DNA of 44,120 bases. Source: a virus. A program made the position numbers and the translations under genes. This document shows positions 6,254 to 15,241 of this stretch, piece after piece (within the stretch, counting starts at the first letter, position 1; each line of letters opens with the position of its first letter). Under the pieces are notes generated by a model. The model saw only the letters and a program-made list of their open reading frames with translations, was not told the origin of the DNA and searched no databases. The stretch is taken from the IMG/VR virus record IMGVR_UViG_3300020439_000014, positions 1 through 44,120 of that record. One strand, written 5' to 3'.

Positions 6254-9181
6254 TTAATTAAATGTAAACACTAGGTATAAGTTTTCTCCGGCTGTCGAAG
6301 AGCCTACCTGAGTTATATCAATAGTTAAATAATTATTTGCAGCAACTGAGTGAGTCAATGAAGTTACACTTACTGCTGTTTGTCCTGTTCCTATGCTTAG
6401 TGTCTGTAAACTAGTACCATTCTTTTTTACAGTTATATTTATAGACGAGCCTGCAGGAGCAGTATCTACATACGCATGAATACTTTTTAAAGTATATGCT
6501 TTTTGTAGATAAAGTCTTTTTGTTCCAGTATTTGTCGATAATGTACCATCAAATCTATATGCTTTAATAAATTCCTGAGTTGTTTGAGCTACCCAAGCAT
6601 AGTCTGTGCCATTAAAACTAAGAACTTCATTTGCATTTGCAGTACTTCTATTTAAATGTGTATCAACACTGGCATCATTATAACTTCCTGCAGATGTTAC
6701 TTCTTGTTGTACAAATGCTGTTGTTGCAAGTTGAGTGGTATTTGTTCCGCTACTCGCTGTTGGAGCAACTGGAGTACCTGTAAAAGTAGGAGAAGCTAAT
6801 GGTGCTGCATCAGTAATACCATACCCACTAAGAGTAGTGGGCTTGCCTGAAAGAGCACTAAATGTTCCATCAAAACCACTAGGATCTATAGAACTAGGAT
6901 TAGTTTGTACCCACTGATTCGAAGTTCCATCTGCATAATAAACATAAAGAACCAAATACTCTGAATCAAACCACAAGTCTCCTGCACTTGGACTACTTGG
7001 TGCAGAGGTACCCACAGATACGTTTGCTCCTGCACTAAATCCAGATATGGCACTTTGAACATATGCTGTTGTAGCAATTTGTGTAGTATTAGTTCCGCTA
7101 GAAGCAGTAGGAGCTGTTGGAGTTCCTGTCAGTGCCGGGGAAGCTAAAGGTGCTGCATCAGTAATACCATACCCACTAAGAGTAGTTGGTGTTCCTGTTA
7201 GAGCGCTAAACGCACCACTAAAAAGCTCTGATTGATTGGCAAGCCTTATCCAGTTGCCTCCATGAGCAAAATATCCTGCTCCAGTAGCATGAACATGAGC
7301 AAACATACCGTGATATGTACTTGCACTTGGAAGATCAGAAACCTGTGAAAATACGTTTGAATAGTATGACTTACCTGTCGTAATAAAATTATTACTACCG
7401 ATGTTTGCATCTGCCCCAGTAGTAAGCGCATCAGTAATACCATATCCAGATACGGTTGTTGGTTTATTAGATACCGCAGCAAAACTAACTCCTGTTATAA
7501 AAGAACTTAAATCTGGGGGAGTATAAGTAAATGCTCCAGTTGAGTTATTATAAGTAAGAGCTCCTCCCCCTGACGCAGTATTTGATGTTAAACTAAAGTC
7601 AGTTAGCTGTAAAGGAGTTCCTACAGCAGTTGTAACAAATGCTGTTGTGGCAATTTGAGTTGTATTTGTACCTGTAGCAGCAGTAGGAGCTGTAGGTGTT
7701 CCTGTTAGCCCGGGACTTTGTAACGGAGCCTTTGTAGCTAAACTATTCGTTATAGTAGTAGAAAAGTTTGCATCATCGCCTAGCGCTGCAGCCAATTCAT
7801 TTAATGTATTTAACGCTGCAGGAGCAGAATCTATAACTTCATCTATTTTTGCTTGAATCGCTGATGCTTTTTGTACCCAAATAGGCTCGGCAGAAATAGT
7901 TATCGTCATAGTGGACGTAGAGCTATTAGTAGTGCCGTCTGATCCGTAAGTAAAACTCTTTACTTTAGTATCAAATGCATTACCAGTAGATCTTGTAAAA
8001 GAATTTGACGAAATATTTGCACTGGTATTATCTGCATATGTTACTGATCCAATAATAGGGTCATTTACACCAGAGCTAGAAAAAGACTCTAAAAATACAG
8101 GGATAGCAAATGTTATAGTACCGCTCGGCAAACCAGCAGATAGTGTTAAATCTGTAACAACATCTGTTGCTGATGGAATAGTTACAGAAGCAGAAGAGCT
8201 AGAAACTAATCCGCTATGCAAAGGAATAGTGCTACTATTTTCTTCTACTTTATATACTGCTCCAGTGTCTAATTCTATCCAAGCATGACCAAGTGCAGCA
8301 ATTGCAGGTTCAGTATCAGAGAAAAATAATTTTGTAGCAGCATCTATCTCCGCAAAAGGAGTTATAGCACTTTGAACAAAAGCGGTTGTAGCAATTTGCG
8401 TGCTATTAGTCCCTGAAGTTGCCGTAGGTGCAGCAGGAGTTCCTGTAAATGTTGGCGAAGCTATTGTAGCTCCGTCAGTTATACCATACCCACTAAGAGT
8501 AGTAGGTTTATTTGATAAAGAAGGAAAATCTCCACTAAAAGCATCAGTAATACCATACCCTGCTATAGTTGTTGGTTTATTTAATAAGTCTCCGAAACTT
8601 TTACTAAATGCATCAGTAATACCATAACCAGCAAGAGTAGTTGGTTTTCCAGATAGACTTCCAAAAGCTCCATCAAAAGCATCAGTAATACCATAACCTG
8701 CTATTGTTGTTGGCTTTCCAATTAGACTACTAAAAGCCCCATTAAAAGCATCAGTAATACCATAGCCTGATATAGTTGTGGGTTTGCCTCCCAAGTCATT
8801 AAAATTACCTGAGAAAGCATCTGTAATACCATATCCAACAATAGTTGTAGGAGTACTAGTTAAATCACTAAATGCTACACTTGTTAAAGCATCTGTAATA
8901 CCATAACCTGCAAGAGTAGTTGGAGTTCCCGTTAAACTTCCAAAAACACCATCAAAAGCATCGGTAATACCATATCCAGCTATAGTAGTTGGTTTACTTG
9001 TAACTTGAGCAAAAGTAGGATTATAAATAAAATAGCCCAGACTATTCCAAGCAGTGCTACCGTCTCCTATTTTTGCTTTTGAAGTATCAGACTCCCAACC
9101 CATTTCCCCTGCGCTAAGCGTAGGGTTTGCTGCTGTCCAATCTCCTGCCGTATCTCTACGTATTTGTATTCTTGCTACCAT
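6254..9181 (-). CDS. Large tail fibre, Mtd-like N-terminus, GYGITDA repeats
   Basis: This 975-aa fibre has an N-terminus (IQIRRDTAGDWTAANPTL, GEMGWESDT, KIGDGSTAWNSLGY) with the 'RRxTAxxW...GExGxExDTxxxKIGDGxTxW' signature. That signature is found at the start of many phage fibres and resembles the N-terminal domain of the major tropism determinant Mtd. Eight tandem GYGITDA repeats follow (about 56-242), with three more further on. Next come an alpha/beta insert, the LNTLNELAAALGDDANF cassette, the YHGMFAHVHATG/HGGNW cassette, an SPSAGDLWF module and a beta-rich C-terminal domain of about 110 residues (KAYRFDGTLSTNTGTKRLYL ... YLVFTFN). The start overlaps the stop of the 625-aa gene as TAATG, implying translational coupling. 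Confidence 0.85.
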   Translation of the reverse strand: MVARIQIRRDTAGDWTAANPTLSAGEMGWESDTSKAKIGDGSTAWNSLGYFIYNPTFAQVTSKPTTIAGYGITDAFDGVFGSLTGTPTTLAGYGITDALTSVAFSDLTSTPTTIVGYGITDAFSGNFNDLGGKPTTISGYGITDAFNGAFSSLIGKPTTIAGYGITDAFDGAFGSLSGKPTTLAGYGITDAFSKSFGDLLNKPTTIAGYGITDAFSGDFPSLSNKPTTLSGYGITDGATIASPTFTGTPAAPTATSGTNSTQIATTAFVQSAITPFAEIDAATKLFFSDTEPAIAALGHAWIELDTGAVYKVEENSSTIPLHSGLVSSSSASVTIPSATDVVTDLTLSAGLPSGTITFAIPVFLESFSSSGVNDPIIGSVTYADNTSANISSNSFTRSTGNAFDTKVKSFTYGSDGTTNSSTSTMTITISAEPIWVQKASAIQAKIDEVIDSAPAALNTLNELAAALGDDANFSTTITNSLATKAPLQSPGLTGTPTAPTAATGTNTTQIATTAFVTTAVGTPLQLTDFSLTSNTASGGGALTYNNSTGAFTYTPPDLSSFITGVSFAAVSNKPTTVSGYGITDALTTGADANIGSNNFITTGKSYYSNVFSQVSDLPSASTYHGMFAHVHATGAGYFAHGGNWIRLANQSELFSGAFSALTGTPTTLSGYGITDAAPLASPALTGTPTAPTASSGTNTTQIATTAYVQSAISGFSAGANVSVGTSAPSSPSAGDLWFDSEYLVLYVYYADGTSNQWVQTNPSSIDPSGFDGTFSALSGKPTTLSGYGITDAAPLASPTFTGTPVAPTASSGTNTTQLATTAFVQQEVTSAGSYNDASVDTHLNRSTANANEVLSFNGTDYAWVAQTTQEFIKAYRFDGTLSTNTGTKRLYLQKAYTLKSIHAYVDTAPAGSSINITVKKNGTSLQTLSIGTGQTAVSVTSLTHSVAANNYLTIDITQVGSSTAGENLYLVFTFN
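8456..9016 (-). repeat. Eight tandem GYGITDA repeats (about 66-69 bp each)
   Basis: Eight in-frame copies of a 22-23 residue unit, P-T-T-I/L-x-GYGITDA followed by about ten variable residues, form the shaft of the fibre at 6254-9181. On the plus strand the recurring core is 'gcatc(a/g/t)gtaataccata', spaced by one unit length. The repeats have diverged more than those at 3627-3932. Variable linkers such as SGNFNDLGG and SGAFSALSG separate them. Confidence 0.85.
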
Positions 9182-11058
9182 TATGCACTTCCTCCATCTA
9201 GGACTATAGTTGTTGAGGTTGCAACATTTGTAGCAGTACCTCCATCAACAATAAAATCTATAGTGCCAGATGTTCCGCCACCGCCTGTTTGATTTGCATT
9301 TTTAAATGCTTGAAGAGCTATATCGTATACTAAAACTTGGCCAGCCTGTATATCATTAATAGTAACATTTGTTAAAGACTCTATATTTTGTGCGCCTGCT
9401 TGACTTTTTACAAATGCAGTTGTTGCTATGCTAGTATCATTACTAGTTGCTCCTGGAGTCGGCGCAGTTGGTGTTCCTGCAAATGCAGGACTTAATATAG
9501 GTGCTTTTGTGGCTAAGCTATTTGTTACTGTTGTCCCAAAGTTTTCATTGTCATTTAAAGCTGCAGCAAGTTCATTTAAAGTATTTAAAGAATCTGGAGC
9601 ACTGTCTACTAAATTACTTATTTGAGTATTTACATAACTTGTAGTTGCATATTGTGTTAAATCTGGAGGAGTAAATGTAAAAGTGCCCGTTACATTATTA
9701 TAGCTCAAACTTCCACTACCAGAAGAAATTAAATTATTAGTTGCAGATAAATCCGAACGATTAATTTTGACTTTATTTAATGTATATAAATCTAAACTCG
9801 ATGTAGAAAAAACAAAAACAGTAGTTGAATCAAGTGCAACCCCTACCTTAGTATTTGTTGTATTTGCTGTTTGTGTTACTGTTCCATTTGTTTCTACAAA
9901 TACTGGGTCATTTGTAGTTAAATCCGTAAATCCTGAAACTCTACCATGAAGAACTACGGGTACATTACCCGATGCAGTGCTTTGTACGAAGCCTATAAAA
10001 CCTTTTAAAGATTCTGCATTAGTTACTGGAGCAATACTACCGTCAGTATTAAGTCTTACAGGAGTAGCTTGAGATATAGACCCTGTTGAAACAAAATTAT
10101 TTGTTAAAGGGTTGTCATCATTTTGTGTAGTCTTAGAAAATCTCTCATCTATTATTGTAGAAGTAAGAGAAAGGGGTATTTTATTGTCGTCGCTTCCGAT
10201 AGAACTGTTTTCCGGAATAATTATACCTCCAGAAGCGCCCTGAGTTATTGATGCAGTACCAATAATAATAGTTTTATCAGCAAAAATTCCTCGTTTTGCA
10301 TAAATATCTCTAAAAGCTCTATTTGTGCTACCTATATCTACATTAAAAAATGGAATAGTATGATCTACTGTCCCATCCCCATCTATATCTACATCGAATG
10401 TTCCCGCTTGGGTTGCTCCCTGCGGAAGAATTGCATCTGCAACATATACATTACCCCAGCCTCTAGCCGTTGATCCTAAATCTTTTAAACTATTTTGAGG
10501 GAGAATACTTACTGGAACATCCCCCATAAAACTATTTACAAATGCCGTAGAAGCAACATGATTACTGTTACCATCAGATGCAAATACACTTAAATTAGAA
10601 GTTGTTCGTAGCTCTCCAAACGTTTTCGCTCCGGTGATTGTTTGAATACCGGTTTTAAACACTGAGTCAGACTCAAGAGAAGTAAGTCGTGCGTTTGTTC
10701 CTCCAGAGCCCGTTCTTGCAGTAGTTTCTCCATCTATACGATTTTGAAGAACAGGAATCTCTCTTTCAAGCCCAAGTAATGCTATTTTTAAATTTATAAA
10801 ATTATTGTCAATTTCAGGTACAGTTATAAAACTGTTCTTTTTATTGACAGTTTGAGTCTGAGAAGGAGTGGCACTAGTGTCTGTAGTAAAATAAGATTGA
10901 TTAGTATCTTTTGTAACTAGTGTTAAATTTTTAGAAAGAACAGTCTCCCAACGAGCCACGCTGGAATTGGAGTTGTACCTGTATACAACCCCATCCAGGG
11001 TGACTTCATCTCCATGACTAGCATTAGTCGGAAGGGCTTGAGAGTTTCTTTGAGACAT
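9181..11058 (-). CDS. Modular tail fibre / structural protein
   Basis: This 625-aa protein opens with the shared N-terminal cassette (ALPTNASHGDEVTLDGVVYRY, ending RWE). A short alpha-helical segment follows (LLGLEREIPVLQNRIDGE), then a trimeric-fibre-like section with 'LKDLGSTARGWGNVYV' and 'DIGSTNRAFRDIYAKRGIF', both typical of long tail fibres. Between them is DVDIDGDGTVDH, a DxDGDGxxD-like calcium-binding motif. The C-terminal part carries the LNTLNELAAALNDNENF cassette and TAPTPG...TSIATTAFV found in the other fibres. There is no LamG or Gly-rich tip, so it may be a proximal fibre part. It shares its stop with the start of the next fibre gene (TAATG). Confidence 0.8.
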   Translation of the reverse strand: MSQRNSQALPTNASHGDEVTLDGVVYRYNSNSSVARWETVLSKNLTLVTKDTNQSYFTTDTSATPSQTQTVNKKNSFITVPEIDNNFINLKIALLGLEREIPVLQNRIDGETTARTGSGGTNARLTSLESDSVFKTGIQTITGAKTFGELRTTSNLSVFASDGNSNHVASTAFVNSFMGDVPVSILPQNSLKDLGSTARGWGNVYVADAILPQGATQAGTFDVDIDGDGTVDHTIPFFNVDIGSTNRAFRDIYAKRGIFADKTIIIGTASITQGASGGIIIPENSSIGSDDNKIPLSLTSTIIDERFSKTTQNDDNPLTNNFVSTGSISQATPVRLNTDGSIAPVTNAESLKGFIGFVQSTASGNVPVVLHGRVSGFTDLTTNDPVFVETNGTVTQTANTTNTKVGVALDSTTVFVFSTSSLDLYTLNKVKINRSDLSATNNLISSGSGSLSYNNVTGTFTFTPPDLTQYATTSYVNTQISNLVDSAPDSLNTLNELAAALNDNENFGTTVTNSLATKAPILSPAFAGTPTAPTPGATSNDTSIATTAFVKSQAGAQNIESLTNVTINDIQAGQVLVYDIALQAFKNANQTGGGGTSGTIDFIVDGGTATNVATSTTIVLDGGSA

Positions 11059-11070
11059 TAATTATCTCTA

Positions 11071-12981
11071 TTATTGAGTTGCGTCTTCCAACTGAACAGA
11101 CCAAGTAATTTGCAAAGTATCCGCCGTTGCTTTATTTACAGGGTCAAATGTTGTTCTACAAAGCATTGATTGAGTAATCGGGCCTTGTGTAAAGCCTTTT
11201 GCTGCAACTGTTACTGTCTCTGCTTGGCTAGTAAGAACTGCTTTTTCTTCTCCTACTGTCACAACAGCGGGAGTAGTTCCTGTTCCAAAGTTGAACTCAG
11301 TACCACTAAAAGCAGCTACAACTCGTCGATCGATATGTTGAAGATCTGCAGGGTTAGCGTCTGCTGCAGTATAAGGCAAAGAAGCATCAATATCAAAAAT
11401 ACCAATGTCTGGCTTATGCTTATTAAATATGCCCGCTTCAGTAATCGGGTATACTCGATCTCCTGGATTACGAAGATTCGCAGGCCATGAAGTTCCAAAT
11501 GGATCATAGTCAGTTTCGGGCCTAGGATTATTTTCTTTAAATGTTGCAACGTAAACAATTCTATTACCGTGCTTTTTGGCTCCCTTCAAAGCATTAGGAT
11601 CATATGCAGTACCCGAAGGCGCATACTTAATTCTATTTGAAGCTGCCACAAACTGGGCCGTTTGTCGAACACCCCTGCCTGAAATTACCAAGCCTCCAAG
11701 ATCTCCTAAACCTCCGACACCTCCAAAGTTATGTTCTGCATGGGGAGTGCCTTCTGCTGCAGTTCCCTTATCCTCAACTAGACTAGAACCTACGAGTGCG
11801 CCATGAAAAATTCCATCAACAGCGGTACCAAACTGCACAAATTGAGTTGCAGGAGGATTATTATTTGTTCCTGCGGGACTGCCTGCAGGGGCCGCTGCAG
11901 CATCGCCTAAAAAGGGAAAACGTGCAACACCACTATCTAGTTTTGCATAGCCAGCTTCGTCAGGTTTTTCGGTAGGATAGCCAAGCGCTGTAAGAGCGGC
12001 AGTAGAGCCAACCAAATCTGTATCGACTTCGATTTCTCTTTCATAAAATGCTCCGATTCGACCTCTAATCACTCCTAAAAGAGCAAGACCATCTTCATTA
12101 AAATCGCTATTTGTTACACCATCTTGAGTTCCTACACTATTAAAAGGCCCTTTAGTGGTGTTCAAGTTCATTGGCTCTGCAATTTGATGGGTGGGATGAG
12201 GAAAGCTATTTGAATAAGTAGTAAGTGTAGATGCTCCTGCTCCAGCTTGTCCAACATACTCTACATCAATAACTAAGCCAGTAACACTTGCCAAAGCAGT
12301 CGCCCTAGTAGAGTTAAGTGTCCCACTCAAAGTAACGCTTGTAGCAGTAGATGTAGGAGTTCCAGATTCAATTTTAGTAATAGTTAAGTTATCAGAAATA
12401 ATATCTCTTTGAGCTGTAGTTTCTGTACTTTCTCCAATACCATTAATTCTAAGACCTACTCTTAGTTTTTTAACTGTTGCATCTGCTCCACTATTTGCAC
12501 TTGTAGTATTAAAAACAAGAACAGTTTTAGCAGAAATTGTTTGTATCATTACTGCGGAACCTGCTTGATTTAACACGGCTCCAGTAAGAACGGCATAGTC
12601 TCCGGTTTTTGTAGTGTCTTTCATGAGCTGCACACGTTCACCGCGCTCATCTTGAAGCATGCGGTCATGTGTACTTGCTGTTGCTGCTCGACGACGGGCA
12701 GCAGAGCCATTGCCTGCCGGGTCATCAAAATCTGATGCATTATATCTGTGAGGTCCGCTTCTTGCTGCAGCACCGATTCCGATTGCCATATGGCTCATCA
12801 TTCGGGGCATTTGATGGGAACCTTCCCTATCTTGCTTATCATCAACAAGTCTTTGCAGAATATGAGCAACTCCATAATCTGTGACTTTATTTCTGATTGT
12901 TTTGTGCTGTTTTACCTTTCCGTTCTTATCACGAAGGACAAGGTTTACAACACCTTTTAGTCGACAATCGTCTTGGTACAT
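11071..12981 (-). CDS. Virion structural protein (tail, fibre-region)
   Basis: This 636-aa protein follows AAAGGAGA, 7 bases before the ATG. The N-terminal part (DDCRLKGVVNLVLRDKNGKV, KTIRNKVTDYGVAHILQRL, then MSHMAIGIGAA) and the C-terminal part (YPITEAGIFN, and a closing TLQITWSVQLEDA) fit a family of phage virion proteins. In that family a first domain carrying 'N.v...G...a..ia.mAiGtG' is paired with a late 'EAGIFn ... D.L.ItW.i.l' beta-sandwich. The middle is a long insertion rich in Ala, Gly, Thr and Asp. There is no signal peptide or membrane segment. Base composition looks less AT-rich than the fibre genes around it, which may reflect high expression. The function within the tail is unassigned. 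Confidence 0.7.
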   Translation of the reverse strand: MYQDDCRLKGVVNLVLRDKNGKVKQHKTIRNKVTDYGVAHILQRLVDDKQDREGSHQMPRMMSHMAIGIGAAARSGPHRYNASDFDDPAGNGSAARRRAATASTHDRMLQDERGERVQLMKDTTKTGDYAVLTGAVLNQAGSAVMIQTISAKTVLVFNTTSANSGADATVKKLRVGLRINGIGESTETTAQRDIISDNLTITKIESGTPTSTATSVTLSGTLNSTRATALASVTGLVIDVEYVGQAGAGASTLTTYSNSFPHPTHQIAEPMNLNTTKGPFNSVGTQDGVTNSDFNEDGLALLGVIRGRIGAFYEREIEVDTDLVGSTAALTALGYPTEKPDEAGYAKLDSGVARFPFLGDAAAAPAGSPAGTNNNPPATQFVQFGTAVDGIFHGALVGSSLVEDKGTAAEGTPHAEHNFGGVGGLGDLGGLVISGRGVRQTAQFVAASNRIKYAPSGTAYDPNALKGAKKHGNRIVYVATFKENNPRPETDYDPFGTSWPANLRNPGDRVYPITEAGIFNKHKPDIGIFDIDASLPYTAADANPADLQHIDRRVVAAFSGTEFNFGTGTTPAVVTVGEEKAVLTSQAETVTVAAKGFTQGPITQSMLCRTTFDPVNKATADTLQITWSVQLEDATQ

Positions 12982-12993
12982 TTAATTTCTCCT

Positions 12994-15054
12994 TTAAAAT
13001 TGGCGTGATCGGCCCGGTGGTACAACAACATACGGTTCTAAAAAATAAGCTCCAGTTGTATAAGATTCTTCTCTCATAAAGGCCACGCCCTTTATGGAGG
13101 TATTTATGATTTCAGTACTTAATTCTCTATCAAGTACTTTTTCATAAATTTCTGCGGTTATATTACTTTCAGTTGTTAAACGTTTTCTTGCAAAAGGTGC
13201 TAAAGAATCACTAGAGGTTAATCTCTCTATAGGTAGTTCTGCATTATTTACTGAAACTAATACGTCTCTTAAATTTTTTGTATCTAAAAACGGTGCTAAC
13301 TCTGTTTTTTTCTTTATTAATCTTGTGTTAGCATCTACTTTGCTAGGTAACGGGTTTTTACCTGCTAAAAGTTTAGTTGTATCTTCTTTTACTCTCCAAA
13401 AACTTGTTAAAGTTTCTGATAAAGCCACTATTGAGGTATCTGATGTCTTTGTATTTTGATTTACAGGCTTTTTAGCAAGTTTTCTTACTTTACTTTTACT
13501 TTTTACTTGATTATTAAGCCTTTTTAAGGGCTTTTTCTTACTAAATACAGTTATTTTTCCTGAATCAAATGCTATTCGTATATCTGATACATTTATTACT
13601 TGATCTTTTGCATTATAGTTACTAAGTTGTACTGAAATTGCGTGCTTTTCGGGGATAGATTTGAGTACGGCTTTAGATGAAACTTTATCATCTCTATCAA
13701 ATTGTAAATCTTCTGTAATAAACAGCCTATCAAATGCAACTCTTGCTTTTTGTGGCTTACCATCTAGTATAGAATCTTTTGGATTCGCTATGCTTTGTTT
13801 TACTATATTAGGTTTAAGGGTGGATTGACTTTTTAATTCAGCATTTACTAAAGCATTATTAACATTGAACTGTTTTTGAATTTTTTCTATAAATTTTGCA
13901 GTGTCCTTAGATATTTGAGGTTTTAAAATAGGAAGAATAAGTCTATCCTTTGCCTGCCCTTTATCTAATTTTTCTTTTTCAACATTTTTATTGTTGATAA
14001 CTGCTTTAAGTTGTGCTAGAACTTTGCGATTTTTTACAGTCTTTCTAGTTTCTTCATCCTCTGGTCGTTTAAAAAACGTAGCAAGTGTTTTTAACTTTAC
14101 TGCCAAAGGTGTATCTGTTAAATCAGTTTTTTCTAATACTTCTTTTGTTACATCAAAGTGATCCAATTTTGTAGATACTTTTGATAAACTTTCTTTTATC
14201 TTTGATACTTTCTTAAATTCATCATCTTCGGGTCGTTTAAAGAAAGTTTGTGCAACTATCAATTTTCCTACTATTGATACATCTGTTAGAGTAGTTCTTT
14301 CTGATTTAATCTGGGTTACTTCAAAAGGCTCAATTTTTGTATTTACAGTAATTTTATTTGAAGCTTCTTTCGCTACCTTTCTAAAATCATCGTCACTGGG
14401 CTTGAAGAAAGACTGTGCAAGTAATAATCTTCCTAGTTTTACTACTAATGCAGTATCTACTGCCTCTACTCTTTCTTTTGGCCTTCTTGGTGACTTTAAG
14501 ATTACATCTATATTACTAGCATTCAGAGTTGCAACACTTAAAGTCTTTTTTCTTGGAAGTCTATCAACAAACTGTGCTAAATAAACTACATCATAAGGAA
14601 ATTCTGTTTTACCCTTTAAAAACTCTATTTGTTGCTTTAAGAGTAGTTTATCTTGTACATGACCTTTTCTCAGATCTAATGCTTTTGAAATATCTACAGT
14701 AAGTTGTTCTTTCTTGTCTGTAGTTATAAAAGAAGTGTGCGTTTCTTTTATTTTTGCCTTTTCTTTTATACTTCTTCTATATTGTACAAGAAGTTCAAAT
14801 ATGTCCGAAGCACCAATAGTTGATAAAGTTTTTTCGGTACGAACTGAAAAAAGATCAAGTCGTATATCTAAAAATTCAGGAGTATTTATGGAAAGAGTCC
14901 CTAAAAGAGGGGTATTTCCACTAACTCCTGATATTAAAGGGTCATTTTCAAGACCGGTATCTGTTAAAATGGGGCTAGTGCTAGTAGCCTTTTCAAATCT
15001 AGGGTCGTCTTTAAGTTCTGCTAATAGAATCGAAATTTCAAAATCTAAAGACAT
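12994..15054 (-). CDS. Lys-rich repeat protein of unknown function
   Basis: I do not recognise this 686-aa protein. It is very rich in Lys, Leu, Thr, Asp and Ser and poor in Gly, Trp and Cys, unlike the fibres around it. Three tandem units of about 55-60 residues lie at roughly 200-370. Each has V-x-K-L, then FFKRPEDDE (or FFKPSDDDF), then K-x-x-V and a 'F-D/E-V-T-K ... T-D-L-T-D' tail. The C-terminus changes character to aromatic and Gly/Pro (GAYFLEPYVVVPPGRSRQF), reminiscent of the short aromatic C-terminal ends of other tail proteins. It starts one base after the stop of the 61-aa gene. A virion role is likely from operon position. A DNA- or ejection-related role is conceivable from the positive charge but unproven. 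Confidence 0.7.
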   Translation of the reverse strand: MSLDFEISILLAELKDDPRFEKATSTSPILTDTGLENDPLISGVSGNTPLLGTLSINTPEFLDIRLDLFSVRTEKTLSTIGASDIFELLVQYRRSIKEKAKIKETHTSFITTDKKEQLTVDISKALDLRKGHVQDKLLLKQQIEFLKGKTEFPYDVVYLAQFVDRLPRKKTLSVATLNASNIDVILKSPRRPKERVEAVDTALVVKLGRLLLAQSFFKPSDDDFRKVAKEASNKITVNTKIEPFEVTQIKSERTTLTDVSIVGKLIVAQTFFKRPEDDEFKKVSKIKESLSKVSTKLDHFDVTKEVLEKTDLTDTPLAVKLKTLATFFKRPEDEETRKTVKNRKVLAQLKAVINNKNVEKEKLDKGQAKDRLILPILKPQISKDTAKFIEKIQKQFNVNNALVNAELKSQSTLKPNIVKQSIANPKDSILDGKPQKARVAFDRLFITEDLQFDRDDKVSSKAVLKSIPEKHAISVQLSNYNAKDQVINVSDIRIAFDSGKITVFSKKKPLKRLNNQVKSKSKVRKLAKKPVNQNTKTSDTSIVALSETLTSFWRVKEDTTKLLAGKNPLPSKVDANTRLIKKKTELAPFLDTKNLRDVLVSVNNAELPIERLTSSDSLAPFARKRLTTESNITAEIYEKVLDRELSTEIINTSIKGVAFMREESYTTGAYFLEPYVVVPPGRSRQF

Positions 15055-15055
15055 T

Positions 15056-15241
15056 TTAAACCCTAATACTTATGTAACTTACTACCTCCGAATCTTTTAA
15101 TTTAGGAGTATCTTCTATAAGCTCCTTGAAAACAGGAACATTTACATTTGACTGTTCAAGTTCTGGTGTAGTTGATATAGCTTTTTTAAGTACAGGATTA
15201 TTTTCTGCAAAAGCGCTTTTAAGTATAAGACTCTTTTTCAT
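15056..15241 (-). CDS. 61-aa protein, related to start of next gene
   Basis: This small ORF is translationally coupled on both sides: its ATG overlaps the previous stop as TAATG, and its TAA lies one base before the next ATG. The sequence (AFAENNPVLKKAISTTPELE, then VPVFKELIEDTPKL) resembles the first 55 residues of the 686-aa protein, which carries DDPRFEKATSTSPILTD and a second TPLL motif. It may be a duplicated N-terminal segment kept as a separate small protein, or a remnant. There is no membrane segment or Cys. Function unknown. Confidence 0.6.
   Translation of the reverse strand: MKKSLILKSAFAENNPVLKKAISTTPELEQSNVNVPVFKELIEDTPKLKDSEVVSYISIRV

Noticed and set aside
8456-9016. Repeat array as a CRISPR locus
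   Set aside because: Units are in-frame protein repeats (GYGITDA) without unique spacers of constant size between identical repeats.
1-11058. Diversity-generating retroelement, suggested by the Mtd-like N-terminus
   Set aside because: No reverse transcriptase, template repeat or AAC-rich variable repeat pair is visible in the window.
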